A DNA stretch of 64,000 bases, taken from the NCBI RefSeq assembly GCF_001590605.1, contig NZ_CP014504.1, positions 4,650,001 to 4,714,000 of the forward strand, given 5' to 3'. The stretch is from Pedobacter cryoconitis. GTDB taxonomy: Bacteria; Bacteroidota; Bacteroidia; Sphingobacteriales; Sphingobacteriaceae. Below are positions 34,099 through 43,290 of this stretch, one piece after another. The position numbers and the translations under genes are program-made. Each line of letters starts with the position of its first letter. Within the stretch, counting starts at the first letter, position 1. A model generated the notes under the pieces. It saw only the letters and a program-made list of their open reading frames with translations. It was not told the origin of the DNA and did not search any database.

Positions 34099-34998
34099 TT
34101 ATTTAAGGTATGCTCCTACAAACCGGTAAAGGTTAAAATCTTTCTGTTCAAGAACTTCAGCAATTTTCTGTTGAAGTTCAGTTTTCAGGACATCCTGCAT
34201 TCTATCATTCTGTATTAATTTGAATGCCTTTTCAGTATACAAGAACAATTTTTTCTCATTCTTCCTGATTTCAAGTCCTGTAAGCCAGGCCAGTAATTCA
34301 TTCACACCGGTTTGTTTATCAGCAACTGTTTTAAATACCGGCACTGCATGAACACGTTGATGCAGCATTTTCTTGAGTTGATTGGCAAAACTATCTGCTC
34401 CCTCCCGGTCTGCTTTATTCACTACAAAAGCATCTCCTATTTCCATTAAACCTGATTTAATATGCTGAATTTCATCACCAGCTTCAGGAACTAAAATAAC
34501 CATGGTTATATCTGCCAAACCTGCAATTTCAATCTCCGACTGGCCAACACCAACTGTTTCTACAATAATATAATCAAAACCCGCTGCCTTTAAAACATCA
34601 GTCATCTCAATAATCTTTGCAGAAAGCCCTCCAACAGAGCCCCGTGTTGCTACAGAACGGATAAAAACGTTGGGTTTATTGAAATGTGCAGACATCCGGA
34701 CCCTGTCGCCTAATAAAGAACCCAGATTAAAAGGAGAAGTAGGATCAACAGCCAGCACTGCAATTTTTTTATCCTGCTCACTTAGCCTGTCAATCATTGC
34801 ATTGACCAGCGTACTTTTACCAGCCCCTGGAGGACCAGTGATCCCAATTACCGGGGTCTGCTGATTAATGACAAGCTCCTTTAGGATTTCACTACTGCCG
34901 GGAAGAGAATTTTCAATAAGTGTCAGTACTCTGGCTAAAGACAAATAATCACCTTCTTGTATGGCCGACAAATATTGCGCTATGGTTTTCATTGGCAA
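34099..34998 (-). CDS. meaB: Methylmalonyl-CoA mutase-associated GTPase MeaB
   Basis: A 299-residue G3E-family GTPase that guards loading and repair of the B12 cofactor in methylmalonyl-CoA mutase. Walker A is GPPGAGKSTLVN; AVDPTSPFNLGSLLGDRVRM, the IVETVGVGQSE region and NKADREGAD follow. No mutase gene is present in the window, so the partner is elsewhere. The start may be Met1 at 34998 or Met3 at 34992. It shares its upstream gap with a rightward glycosyltransferase gene. Confidence 0.94.
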   Translation of the reverse strand: MPMKTIAQYLSAIQEGDYLSLARVLTLIENSLPGSSEILKELVINQQTPVIGITGPPGAGKSTLVNAMIDRLSEQDKKIAVLAVDPTSPFNLGSLLGDRVRMSAHFNKPNVFIRSVATRGSVGGLSAKIIEMTDVLKAAGFDYIIVETVGVGQSEIEIAGLADITMVILVPEAGDEIQHIKSGLMEIGDAFVVNKADREGADSFANQLKKMLHQRVHAVPVFKTVADKQTGVNELLAWLTGLEIRKNEKKLFLYTEKAFKLIQNDRMQDVLKTELQQKIAEVLEQKDFNLYRFVGAYLK

Positions 34999-35008
34999 AA
35001 ACTTAATC

Positions 35009-35016
35009 TATCTTTG
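35009..35016 (+). promoter_or_regulatory. Possible -7 element before the glycan locus
   Basis: TATCTTTG fits TAnnTTTG and lies 71 bp before the glycosyltransferase start at 35088. A TTTT at 34986-34989 lies at the -33 distance but lacks the G. Confidence 0.3.
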
Positions 35017-35087
35017 CCTGCAAAGAACCAGAATATATATTCTTTAGCAAAATAAATAATTAGTAATTCTTTAGCAAAGCGATCAAA

Positions 35088-35990
35088 ATGAAAGTAAGCG
35101 GCTTCACTTATATGCGAAATAGTTTCAAATACGGATATCCTGTAATTGAGTCTATAAAATCTATACTCCCTTTGTGCGATGAATTTATAGCTGTGGTTGG
35201 TAAATCGGAAGACGGAACACGCGAAGCCATCGAAGCTATTGGCTCAGACAAGATCAGGATCATAGATACCGTTTGGGATGATGATTTAATTAAAGGAGGT
35301 AAAGTATTCGCTCAGCAATCCAATATCGGCCTGAAAGCAGTAACTGGTGACTGGGCATTTCATATTCAATCTGACGAAGTATTCCATGAAGATGACCTGG
35401 CCGAAATAAAAAAAGCCATGGAAGATAACCTGCATGATAAAAAAGTAGAAGGGTTCTTATTCAACTTTCTTCATTTCATAGGGGATTATAAACATAGAGG
35501 TACAACCAGAAAATGGCACCGCAGGGAAATCAGGATTATCAGAAATGACCCTTCTTATTATTCTTATAAAGATTCACAAGGGTTTAGAAGTTACCCGTCC
35601 TTAGCAGATTACGAAAAAAACACGAACAGCAGGAAGCTAAAGGTTAAATTGCTGAATGCCCGTATATTTCATTACTCTTATTGCCGGAATCCTGATTTAT
35701 TGCTGGGAAAAGTTAAGAGCTTTGGCAGTTATTATGCGCCGAAAGAACACGTTCTCGAACACTATAAAAAATTCAAGACCTTCGATTTCGGAACTGTTGC
35801 AGATATTCTTGCTCCTTTCGAAGAGCCGCATCCGGCAACGATGAAAGATACCATTGCAGCACAAGACTGGACTTTCAAACACAATCCCAATAAGATAGAT
35901 TTATCCCCCCGGAGAATGTTTCTGCACCGGATTGAAATGCTAACTGGATGGCGTATTGGTGAATATAAAAACTACAAAATCATTAAATAG
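35088..35990 (+). CDS. GT2-like glycosyltransferase, first gene of the surface-glycan locus
   Basis: A 300-residue GT-A-type protein: MKVSGFTYMRNSFKYGYPV, the substrate loop SEDGTREAIEAIG, and an acidic motif in HIQSDEVFHEDD in the place of a DXD. The C-terminal half has KWHRREIRIIRND and LLNARIFHYSYCRNPDLLLG. It resembles glycosyltransferases of lipopolysaccharide or capsule loci, but no substrate can be assigned. It is 38 bp before the ABC exporter gene. Confidence 0.75.
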   Translation: MKVSGFTYMRNSFKYGYPVIESIKSILPLCDEFIAVVGKSEDGTREAIEAIGSDKIRIIDTVWDDDLIKGGKVFAQQSNIGLKAVTGDWAFHIQSDEVFHEDDLAEIKKAMEDNLHDKKVEGFLFNFLHFIGDYKHRGTTRKWHRREIRIIRNDPSYYSYKDSQGFRSYPSLADYEKNTNSRKLKVKLLNARIFHYSYCRNPDLLLGKVKSFGSYYAPKEHVLEHYKKFKTFDFGTVADILAPFEEPHPATMKDTIAAQDWTFKHNPNKIDLSPRRMFLHRIEMLTGWRIGEYKNYKIIK

Positions 35991-36028
35991 CCCGTAAATC
36001 CGTAACTTTGAAAAATTTTTAGATTTTA

Positions 36029-37855
36029 ATGAAGACCTATTTTAGATTATTATCCTTTTCAAAGCCTATAGAAAAATATGCTATTCCATATGCTTTGGTA
36101 ACTATACTTGCTATATTTTTCAATACACTCCTATTTACTTTACTGGGGCCGTTACTGGAAACACTTTTTTCTTCCAGGGCAGCAACTGCCGGACCTACTT
36201 TACTGGAAAAAGCCTCAGCATTTGACTTCATCGGACACATTAACGCCTACATCAATTATACTATTGAGAACTATGGCAAACTATACACCCTTAAAATTGT
36301 ATGCGGAGCCATTGTAATCTGTGTATTTTTAGCGAATCTTTTTCGCTACCTCTCTCAGCGATTTATGGAAGATCTGAGAGTACACACCCTGCTAAATCTG
36401 CGGAAATCGGTTTTTAACAATGTGATGGATCTTCATCTGGGCTATTTCAATAATGAGAGAAAAGGTGATATTATCTCAAAAGTTGCCTCAGATGTGCAAG
36501 TCGTGCAGGGCACAGTAACCAACACTTTACAGGTCGTATTCAAGGAGCCTGTTCAGCTCATATTTTATATCGTTGTATTGTTATCAATTTCGCTGAAACT
36601 TACTTTATTCTCACTTTTGGTGATTCCGGTTTCTGGCTTTATTATTAGTAAAATTGTTAAAAGATTAAAGCAGCAAGCCAGAGAATCTCACGAAAGCTTT
36701 GCAAGAATGATTGGCTTTTTAGATGAAGCGCTGGGTGGAATCAGGATCATTAAAGCATTTAATGCAACGCTTAGAATCAAGGATAAATTCCATAATGAGA
36801 ATCTTGTTTATTCAGATTTGAACAGAAAGATGGCGCGCAGACAGCAACTGGCATCCCCTGTTTCACAAACCCTTGGTGTATTGGTTGTTGTATTTATAGT
36901 CCTTTATGGAGGAAGTATGATTCTACAGCATCAAGGAGATCTTACCCCTTCAAAATTCCTGGTATACATTGCTACCTTTTCACAGGTTATGCAGCCTGTA
37001 AAAGCACTATCTGATTCATTCAGCTCTATTCACTCAGGACTGGCAGCTGGCGTAAGGGTATTAGATCTTATCGATACTAAACCTGAATTGACAGATGCAG
37101 AAAATGCCATACAACTTCAGGATTTCAAAGAAACTATACGTTTTGAAAACGTGTCTTTCAATTACGGTGAGAAAGAAGTATTAAAAGATGTCAGCTTTAC
37201 GGTAAAGAAAGGTCAGAACATTGCACTTGTAGGTCCATCTGGTGGGGGGAAAAGTACAATGATTGATTTGATCCCACGCTTTTATGATCCTAAAGCAGGA
37301 GGTATTTATTTCGATAACATTAACTTAAAAGACATCTCTCTGGATAGCCTGAGGCACCAAATGGGCACTGTTAACCAGGAATCAATTCTTTTCAACGAAA
37401 CTATTTTCAACAATATTGCTTTTGGTAAACCTGACGCAACCAAAGATGAAGTTATTGCGGCAGCGAAAATCGCCAATGCCCATGATTTTATTCTGAATAC
37501 AGAGAACGGTTATGAAACCAGTATCGGAGACAGGGGAAATAAATTATCAGGAGGACAGAAACAACGTATTTGTATTGCCAGAGCTGTCTTAGCAAATCCG
37601 CCGATTATGCTCCTTGATGAGGCTACATCGGCACTGGATACTGAGTCTGAAAGACTTGTACAGGATGCACTGAACAGATTGATGGAAAACAGGACATCTA
37701 TTATAATCGCGCACAGGCTAAGTACAATTCAGCATGCGGATATGATACTTGTGGTTGACAATGGTAAAATTGTCGAATCCGGAAATCACTCTGCTTTACT
37801 TAATCAGAATGGTCTTTACAGAAGATTAATAGATATGCAGACCTTTGCAGATTAA
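36029..37855 (+). CDS. ABC transporter, MsbA-like lipid or glycolipid exporter
   Basis: A 608-residue fused exporter: an N-terminal transmembrane domain (about 1-330, six helices) and an ATPase domain (about 365-608). Walker A is GPSGGGKST, the signature LSGGQKQR, Walker B IMLLDEATSALD, and the switch His is in IIAHRLS. It forms a homodimer that flips lipid-linked substrates across the inner membrane. Among glycosyltransferase genes it may be the lipid A/core flippase or an exporter for a locus-specific glycolipid; the sequence alone does not decide. A TAACTTTG box (36003-36010) precedes it. Confidence 0.9.
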   Translation: MKTYFRLLSFSKPIEKYAIPYALVTILAIFFNTLLFTLLGPLLETLFSSRAATAGPTLLEKASAFDFIGHINAYINYTIENYGKLYTLKIVCGAIVICVFLANLFRYLSQRFMEDLRVHTLLNLRKSVFNNVMDLHLGYFNNERKGDIISKVASDVQVVQGTVTNTLQVVFKEPVQLIFYIVVLLSISLKLTLFSLLVIPVSGFIISKIVKRLKQQARESHESFARMIGFLDEALGGIRIIKAFNATLRIKDKFHNENLVYSDLNRKMARRQQLASPVSQTLGVLVVVFIVLYGGSMILQHQGDLTPSKFLVYIATFSQVMQPVKALSDSFSSIHSGLAAGVRVLDLIDTKPELTDAENAIQLQDFKETIRFENVSFNYGEKEVLKDVSFTVKKGQNIALVGPSGGGKSTMIDLIPRFYDPKAGGIYFDNINLKDISLDSLRHQMGTVNQESILFNETIFNNIAFGKPDATKDEVIAAAKIANAHDFILNTENGYETSIGDRGNKLSGGQKQRICIARAVLANPPIMLLDEATSALDTESERLVQDALNRLMENRTSIIIAHRLSTIQHADMILVVDNGKIVESGNHSALLNQNGLYRRLIDMQTFAD

Positions 37856-37864
37856 TTATTTTAT

Positions 37865-38650
37865 ATGCTTGTAACGTCACTTATCGTAGCTACATACAAT
37901 TGGCCGGAAGCACTTAATTTATGCTTATTAAGTATTAAAAATCAAAAAGTGCTTCCGGCTGAAGTTATCATTGCAGATGACGGATCAGGACAGGATACCA
38001 GATTATTAATTGAAAAATTCCAACGTATTTTTCCAGTTCCTTTAATTCATATCTGGCATGAAGATTCAGGATTCCGAAAATCTATCAGCTTAAATACTGC
38101 CATTAAAAAGGCTAAAGGGAATTATATTGTTCAGGTAGATGGAGACGTTATCCTGGATCAGAACTTTATCAAAGATCATCAATCGCTTGCCGAAACAGAT
38201 GTTTTTGTGAGGGGCACGCGTGCTCATATTACTCAAAAAATGCTGCCTGAAATTTATAGCACAGAAAAGATCAGCTTTAATTTCTTGTCTAAAGGGATAA
38301 TTAACCGCTTTAATGCAATTCGTTTACCCTTGCTGGCATTTTTATTTGAGAAGAAAATAAAGAATTCAAATAGCGTAAGAGGAAGTAACTTAGCTTATTG
38401 GAAATCAGATTTTTTACTGATCAATGGATATAATAACGACCTTAAAGGCTGGGGACATGAAGATGAGGAACTTGCTGCAAGATTTATTAATAACGGGAAA
38501 CTGAAGAAAGCAGTTAAATTCAAGGCTATTCAATTTCATTTGTCACATGGAGAGACCTCGAGAACAAACGAGCCAGTACATGCCCAGGTTGTACAGAATA
38601 CACTCCTAAAAAAGATAAAAGCTTGTGATAATGGTATTGCACAGCTCTAA
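37865..38650 (+). CDS. GT2 glycosyltransferase with C-terminal galactosyltransferase-like part (copy 1)
   Basis: A 261-residue enzyme: TSLIVATYNWPEALNLCL, IIADDGSGQDT, the metal motif QVDGDV, and the C-terminal GWGHEDEELAARF that is found in GT2/GT7-like enzymes. The following gene is a clear paralogue (same NWxEALxLCL, EVIIADDGS, GWGxEDxEL motifs). The donor and acceptor are unknown. It begins 9 bp after the ABC exporter, so they share a transcript. Confidence 0.88.
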   Translation: MLVTSLIVATYNWPEALNLCLLSIKNQKVLPAEVIIADDGSGQDTRLLIEKFQRIFPVPLIHIWHEDSGFRKSISLNTAIKKAKGNYIVQVDGDVILDQNFIKDHQSLAETDVFVRGTRAHITQKMLPEIYSTEKISFNFLSKGIINRFNAIRLPLLAFLFEKKIKNSNSVRGSNLAYWKSDFLLINGYNNDLKGWGHEDEELAARFINNGKLKKAVKFKAIQFHLSHGETSRTNEPVHAQVVQNTLLKKIKACDNGIAQL

Positions 38651-38661
38651 TTCAATCAAAC

Positions 38662-39477
38662 ATGAATAGACCAGCACTTTCAGGTATTTCATTGATTGTT
38701 TCTACCTACAACTGGACTGAAGCTTTAGACCTATGCTTAATCAGCATTAGTAAACAACGCATACTGCCTGATGAAGTCATTATTGCAGATGATGGCTCTG
38801 CTGAGGAAACCAAAAACCTAATCGCAAGACATCAAAAAGACTTTCCGATCCCTTTAATTCATGTCTGGCAACAGGATGATGGTTTTCAACTCTCAAAAAT
38901 CAGAAATAAAGCAATAGTTAGAGCTTCTAAGCCCTATATCGTGCAGATTGATGGGGATCTTATCCTTGAGAAGAACTTTATTAGTGATCATATGAAATTC
39001 GCAAGCCCCGGAAGTTTCGTTTCCGGTACGCGTGTCAATATGTCTTCTGCTTTATCAGCGAAATTAATCAAGGAAACTAATATTAAAGTCTCCATTTTCT
39101 CTAAAGGAATAACCAATTTTTCGAATGGAATAAAGTTGCCCTTTCTTACCGATTTCCTTGCCAGCAGGTATAAAGCAGGTAATATTACTTATGTACGGGG
39201 CTGTAACATGGCTTTCTGGAAAACAGACTTATTGAAGGTGAACGGATATAATGAAGCTATAGTAGGGTGGGGAAGAGAGGACAGTGAACTTGCTATCAGG
39301 CTTGTAAATGCTGGTATAAAGAAAAGGATTATTAAATTTGCCGCGATTACTTTTCATATTTATCATCCTGAGATAGCCAGGACTCATTTATTAGTGAATG
39401 ACGAAATTCTTAATCGTACTTTAAAAGATGCGATAAAAAGCTGTGACCTTGGCATTTCACAATACCATCAAGATTAA
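38662..39477 (+). CDS. GT2 glycosyltransferase, paralogue (copy 2)
   Basis: A 271-residue enzyme: GISLIVSTYNWTEALDLC, EVIIADDGSAEET, QIDGDL and GWGREDSELAIRL. It is alignable along its whole length with the gene before it, so the two arose by tandem duplication. The sequences have diverged well beyond a recent copy, which suggests distinct acceptor or linkage. It starts 11 bp after copy 1. Confidence 0.88.
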   Translation: MNRPALSGISLIVSTYNWTEALDLCLISISKQRILPDEVIIADDGSAEETKNLIARHQKDFPIPLIHVWQQDDGFQLSKIRNKAIVRASKPYIVQIDGDLILEKNFISDHMKFASPGSFVSGTRVNMSSALSAKLIKETNIKVSIFSKGITNFSNGIKLPFLTDFLASRYKAGNITYVRGCNMAFWKTDLLKVNGYNEAIVGWGREDSELAIRLVNAGIKKRIIKFAAITFHIYHPEIARTHLLVNDEILNRTLKDAIKSCDLGISQYHQD

Positions 39478-39497
39478 TATCAAAAAATAAGTTTTTC

Positions 39498-40217
39498 ATG
39501 GACAAAGTATCTATTGTTATCGTTACCTATAATGCAGTCCGCGATTTGCAAAACTGCCTGGACAGTATTAAAAAACAAACATACGCTTCATTCGAGGTTA
39601 TTGTAGTTGATGGATTAAGTCAGGACGGAACAGTAGATATTCTGAAAAAAAATAGTGATATCATCACGAAATGGATCAGTGAAAAGGATAAAGGAATATA
39701 TGATGCTATGAATAAGGCATTAAAAATGGTGACTGGAGATTGGGTCTATTTTTTAGGCGCTGACGATCTCCTCTTACCCGATTTCTCCCCTATGTTAAAT
39801 GGCCTTCAAGAAAAAAATGCTATATACTATGGAAGCGTACTGAAGGGCAAAGAAAAGTATTTAGGCTACCTGAGCCCATATAACCAAGCCAAAATAGGGA
39901 TCTGTCACCAATCTATGATCTATCCTAAAAGGGTTTTTGATAAATATCATTTCGACGAAAGATACCGCATCTCAGCAGACCATCATCTCAATATGAAATG
40001 CTGGGCTGACCCAGACTTTAAAATTCAGTTTGCCGATTTTGTCATTGCTGATTTCAACGAAACAGGTATTTCTTCTTTATCAAAAGACGAACTCTTTGAG
40101 AAAGAAAAAAGTGGTCTGATGCTTAAGTATTTTGGCTTCTCTATCTGGTCAAGATTTATGTTCAGAGAATTAAAATGGTGGTTATTTAACAGAGCTAACA
40201 GGTCTATTTCCAGCTAA
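39498..40217 (+). CDS. GT2 glycosyltransferase
   Basis: A 239-residue family 2 enzyme: KVSIVIVTYNAVRDLQNCL, EVIVVDGLSQDGTVDIL, the IYDAMNKAL helix, and FLGADDLLL as acidic metal motif. It is close to wcaA/wbbD-type transferases of surface polysaccharides. A short C-terminal helix FRELKWWLFNRAN could bind the membrane. Its last 14 bases overlap the end of the next gene on the other strand. Confidence 0.87.
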   Translation: MDKVSIVIVTYNAVRDLQNCLDSIKKQTYASFEVIVVDGLSQDGTVDILKKNSDIITKWISEKDKGIYDAMNKALKMVTGDWVYFLGADDLLLPDFSPMLNGLQEKNAIYYGSVLKGKEKYLGYLSPYNQAKIGICHQSMIYPKRVFDKYHFDERYRISADHHLNMKCWADPDFKIQFADFVIADFNETGISSLSKDELFEKEKSGLMLKYFGFSIWSRFMFRELKWWLFNRANRSISS

Positions 40218-41073
40218 ATCTGTAAGTTCCATCAGGATTATAAACTATTTTTGGAGGCATAGCCATAACTTTCATAGTAATCTTACTTTTTAATTTAAAC
40301 AGGGGAATAAGCTTTGCGAAAAATTTCATAAAACGCATAAACCGAAAATAAGCTCTTGTATTTCCTATACTTAATTCCCGTTGAATGACAGTACTGAGTT
40401 CCGCTATATATTCTTCCCTTTGATCTTTACTCTTTTGAATTCCACTTCTGAAACGGAATCCGGAAAGCAAAAGTTCTGTTGAATAAAGCTGATCATGTCT
40501 GAAGAACCTTAACCATAACTCAGCGTCACTAGCAAGAGAAAGATTCGTATCTATATAAGCACCAGATTTTTCCCATAAACTACGTCTCCAGAAAACAGAT
40601 TCCTGTTGAATATATTCGCCATCCTGATCGTACATTTTCCACTTTGACCACCTTTCATTAAACATATTAGTGCCATAAATAAACTCCCTGCCCTGCTCAT
40701 CATAAAAGGTATTTTTTCCCATGATCCAGTTAATATCCGGGAAATCTTTAAAGAGTTCTGCTATAGTCATTAAGGATCTTCTATGATGCATATCATCAGA
40801 ATTTATCCAACACATAATTTCTCCCGTTGACCGCGAAAATCCTTTCTGTAAGGCATGGTATAGACCCTTATCTTTTTCGCTGACCCAATAAGTTAAAAGG
40901 TGTTCATATTTTTTTATAATCTCTATCGAATGATCCGTACTACCACCATCAATAACAATATATTCCAAATTAGGATATCCCTGATTCAAAATCGAAGTTA
41001 TGGTATGCTCCAGATATGCTCCCTGGTTAAAAGATGGTGTTATTACAGTTATTTTAGGGTATTTCTCTAACAT
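40204..41073 (-). CDS. GT2 glycosyltransferase, opposite orientation
   Basis: A 289-residue family 2 enzyme: ITVITPSFNQGAYLEHTI, EYIVIDGGSTDHSIEII, SEKDKGLYHALQKGF and CWINSDDMHHRR. It is the only leftward gene of the locus, converging with its neighbour by 14 bp. The 396-bp AT-rich gap on its right is the longest empty stretch in the locus. A TAACTTTG box at 41125-41132 could be its -7 element. The orientation change suggests separate insertion or inversion (inference). Confidence 0.87.
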   Translation of the reverse strand: MLEKYPKITVITPSFNQGAYLEHTITSILNQGYPNLEYIVIDGGSTDHSIEIIKKYEHLLTYWVSEKDKGLYHALQKGFSRSTGEIMCWINSDDMHHRRSLMTIAELFKDFPDINWIMGKNTFYDEQGREFIYGTNMFNERWSKWKMYDQDGEYIQQESVFWRRSLWEKSGAYIDTNLSLASDAELWLRFFRHDQLYSTELLLSGFRFRSGIQKSKDQREEYIAELSTVIQRELSIGNTRAYFRFMRFMKFFAKLIPLFKLKSKITMKVMAMPPKIVYNPDGTYRFSWK

Positions 41074-41469
41074 AATTTCAATGAAACTTCTATATTCCTT
41101 CAGTTAAAGGTCTGTTTAGCTTGGCAAAGTTAGTAATTAATCGCCACAAGTTTAATCAGCCAATTAGATAGTTACACATAAATGTGGGAATTAAAAATCA
41201 TTATGATTGCCATACCAAATCATTTATATTATTTTTCAAACACCCGATCTCATGGTATTTAAAAAGATCAGTAATTGTAAAATATAACCTCTAGAGAAAT
41301 AGATGTATTGTTAAATGAACGCAAAAAAACATAATTCTAATCGGTTTGAATATCTTTTCACAAATTAAAGAAGTGAATTATGTAGCTTTGAAAACAATTA
41401 TCAAATGGGTGCATTCAAACAAATTAGCCCATATCTTCATTTTTTCATAAAACCGTAGATTTAGTATTC
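41074..41469. other. AT-rich gap inside the glycan locus
   Basis: A 396-bp gap between divergent glycosyltransferases, strongly AT-rich. It holds -7-like boxes for both directions (TAACTTTG leftward at 41125-41132, TAGCTTTG rightward at 41383-41390) but no convincing -33 partners. No repeats, inverted ends or protein remnants are evident. Confidence 0.6.
41383..41390 (+). promoter_or_regulatory. Possible -7 element of the right half of the glycan locus
   Basis: TAGCTTTG matches TAnnTTTG and lies 79 bp before the GTG start at 41470. No TTG lies 17-21 bp upstream. Confidence 0.28.
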
Positions 41470-42477
41470 GTGACAATACACTCAAATAAATTACTAAAAG
41501 ATAGTAAAGGTTTAACTATTCTCATTTGCACTTACAATGGCTCTTCAAGACTACCTCAAACTCTTGCGCATCTCGCTGCCCAAGTAATAAGCAATACTAT
41601 AAAATGGGAAATCATTGTGATAGATAATGCTTCAACAGACAACTCATTAAGCATTGCCAAAGCTGAGTGGAACAAATATAATTTACCAGGTGTTCATTTT
41701 AATGCAATAACTGAGTCAAAGCCAGGAAAAATAAATGCATTGAAAGCAGGTTCTGCTTTAGCACAATTTGAATATCTTATCATTTGTGATGATGACAATT
41801 GGCTAGCTCCGGATTATGTTCAAAAAACCTATCATTTGCTCGAAGAAGATCCTACTATTGGAGCTGTAGGTGGGCAATCTATCATGGTAAACGATTCTGG
41901 GACATATCCGTCTTGGTTTGAGAATTATTCCGAAGGATATGCTATTGGAAAACAAGGAAGCATCATTGGAGACGTAACCTCATCAAGAGGTTATTTATGG
42001 GGGGCCGGATTAGGCACAAGAACAAATCTTTATAAGGATTTATTTAAATATTTCCCCTCATTGCTTGTCGGCCGGGAAGGGGAAAAGTTATCTGCCGGGG
42101 AAGATAGCGAATACTGTCAGCGGCTCATTTTAAAAGGTTATAAACTCATTTATGATCCAACACTGGTTTTTAATCATTATATACCCTCAAACAGATTAGA
42201 AGTAAGTTACAGAGAAGCATTATATGCAGGCTTTGCAGAATCCAGCATAATACTGGAAAAATATTATTTTCTTACTAAACTCAAACTACATTTAGATGCA
42301 GATGGTACAAATAAGTTCTTTGTCTTATTGCGCTCACTGTTCAGAGCTATATTTATAAGTTCAAAAGAAAAGCGCAACCACGAAAAAAAAATAATCACAT
42401 ACCTGCTTAATTTAAAATTCAAAAATGATCCAATTCTTCAGAAAATCGTTGATTTTGAGCGAAGAGATAAATTATAA
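41470..42477 (+). CDS. GT2 glycosyltransferase with GTG start
   Basis: A 335-residue enzyme: KGLTILICTYNGSSRLPQTL, WEIIVIDNASTDNSL, LIICDDDNWL as acidic motif, and YLWGAGLGTRTNLYK with SAGEDSEYCQRLILKGYKL in the acceptor half. The C-terminal region has a hydrophobic stretch (FFVLLRSLFRAIFI). The start is GTG (ORF from 41470); no ATG in frame lies near it. It is the first of three rightward genes in the AT-rich part of the locus. Confidence 0.85.
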   Translation: MTIHSNKLLKDSKGLTILICTYNGSSRLPQTLAHLAAQVISNTIKWEIIVIDNASTDNSLSIAKAEWNKYNLPGVHFNAITESKPGKINALKAGSALAQFEYLIICDDDNWLAPDYVQKTYHLLEEDPTIGAVGGQSIMVNDSGTYPSWFENYSEGYAIGKQGSIIGDVTSSRGYLWGAGLGTRTNLYKDLFKYFPSLLVGREGEKLSAGEDSEYCQRLILKGYKLIYDPTLVFNHYIPSNRLEVSYREALYAGFAESSIILEKYYFLTKLKLHLDADGTNKFFVLLRSLFRAIFISSKEKRNHEKKIITYLLNLKFKNDPILQKIVDFERRDKL

Positions 42478-42540
42478 AGTTATTTTAGGATGTAATAAAC
42501 ATTTAAGAGTTAATAAAAAACGTTATAGAACTTTATAAGT

Positions 42541-43290
42541 ATGATTAGAAAGATAAAAAGGATGCTCTTAAAGAGGAAACTGAAATTAAATTTTAGAGAT
42601 CAATACTATCAGCTGCTTAGTTTGGAAAAACAAAGTAAAAAGCGTTTTATTATTGATGAACGTGATTTTTTTCCATGTCTATATGATAATACAACCGAAA
42701 CAGGTTTTGACAGGCATTACGTTTATCACCCGGCTTGGGCAGCCAGAATTATTAAAAACAACAATCCAGCAAAACATATTGATATCTCATCGACCCTTCA
42801 TTTCTGCTCCATTTTATCAGCTTTCATTCCTGTCGACTTTTATGACTATAGACCTGCGGACCTGCATCTGTCGGATTTAAAATCACTAAACGGAGACTTG
42901 ATGAATTTACCTTTCAAGTCCGATTCAATTGAGTCGATCTCGTGTATGCACACCATAGAACATATAGGCTTAGGCAGATACGGAGACCCATTAGACTATG
43001 ATGGAGATATCAAAGCAATTAATGAACTTAAAAGAGTTCTTGCAGCAAATGGAAGTTTATTTTTTGTAGTACCATTAGGAGCAAAAGATTTAATATGTTT
43101 TAATGCACATCGAATATACACTAAAGAACAAGTTTTAAAACTGTTTTCAGATCTTGAACTCAAGGAATTTGCATTTATACCTGAAGAAGGCAAGGATGGA
43201 GGTTTAATTGTAGATCCTGATCAACAATTGCTTGCGAGACAATTTTGTGGATGCGGTTGTTTTCATTTTATCAAAAAAATATCATCATGA
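42541..43290 (+). CDS. DUF268-family protein, SAM-methyltransferase-like
   Basis: A 249-residue protein with a Rossmann-like core: HIDISSTLHFCSILSAF, YRPADLHLSDLKSLNGDLMN, and the conserved CMHTIEHIGLGRYGDPLDYDG block typical of DUF268. DUF268 proteins sit in many surface-polysaccharide loci, and the fold hints at methyl transfer to a glycan, which is not proven. Its stop overlaps the fucosyltransferase start (ATGA at 43287), so the two are translated together. Confidence 0.75.
   Translation: MIRKIKRMLLKRKLKLNFRDQYYQLLSLEKQSKKRFIIDERDFFPCLYDNTTETGFDRHYVYHPAWAARIIKNNNPAKHIDISSTLHFCSILSAFIPVDFYDYRPADLHLSDLKSLNGDLMNLPFKSDSIESISCMHTIEHIGLGRYGDPLDYDGDIKAINELKRVLAANGSLFFVVPLGAKDLICFNAHRIYTKEQVLKLFSDLELKEFAFIPEEGKDGGLIVDPDQQLLARQFCGCGCFHFIKKISS

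Noticed and set aside
43245..43286. N-terminal extension of the fucosyltransferase
   Set aside because: It overlaps the end of the DUF268 gene; the GT11 start MKIIRFLGG at 43287 shares an ATGA with it.
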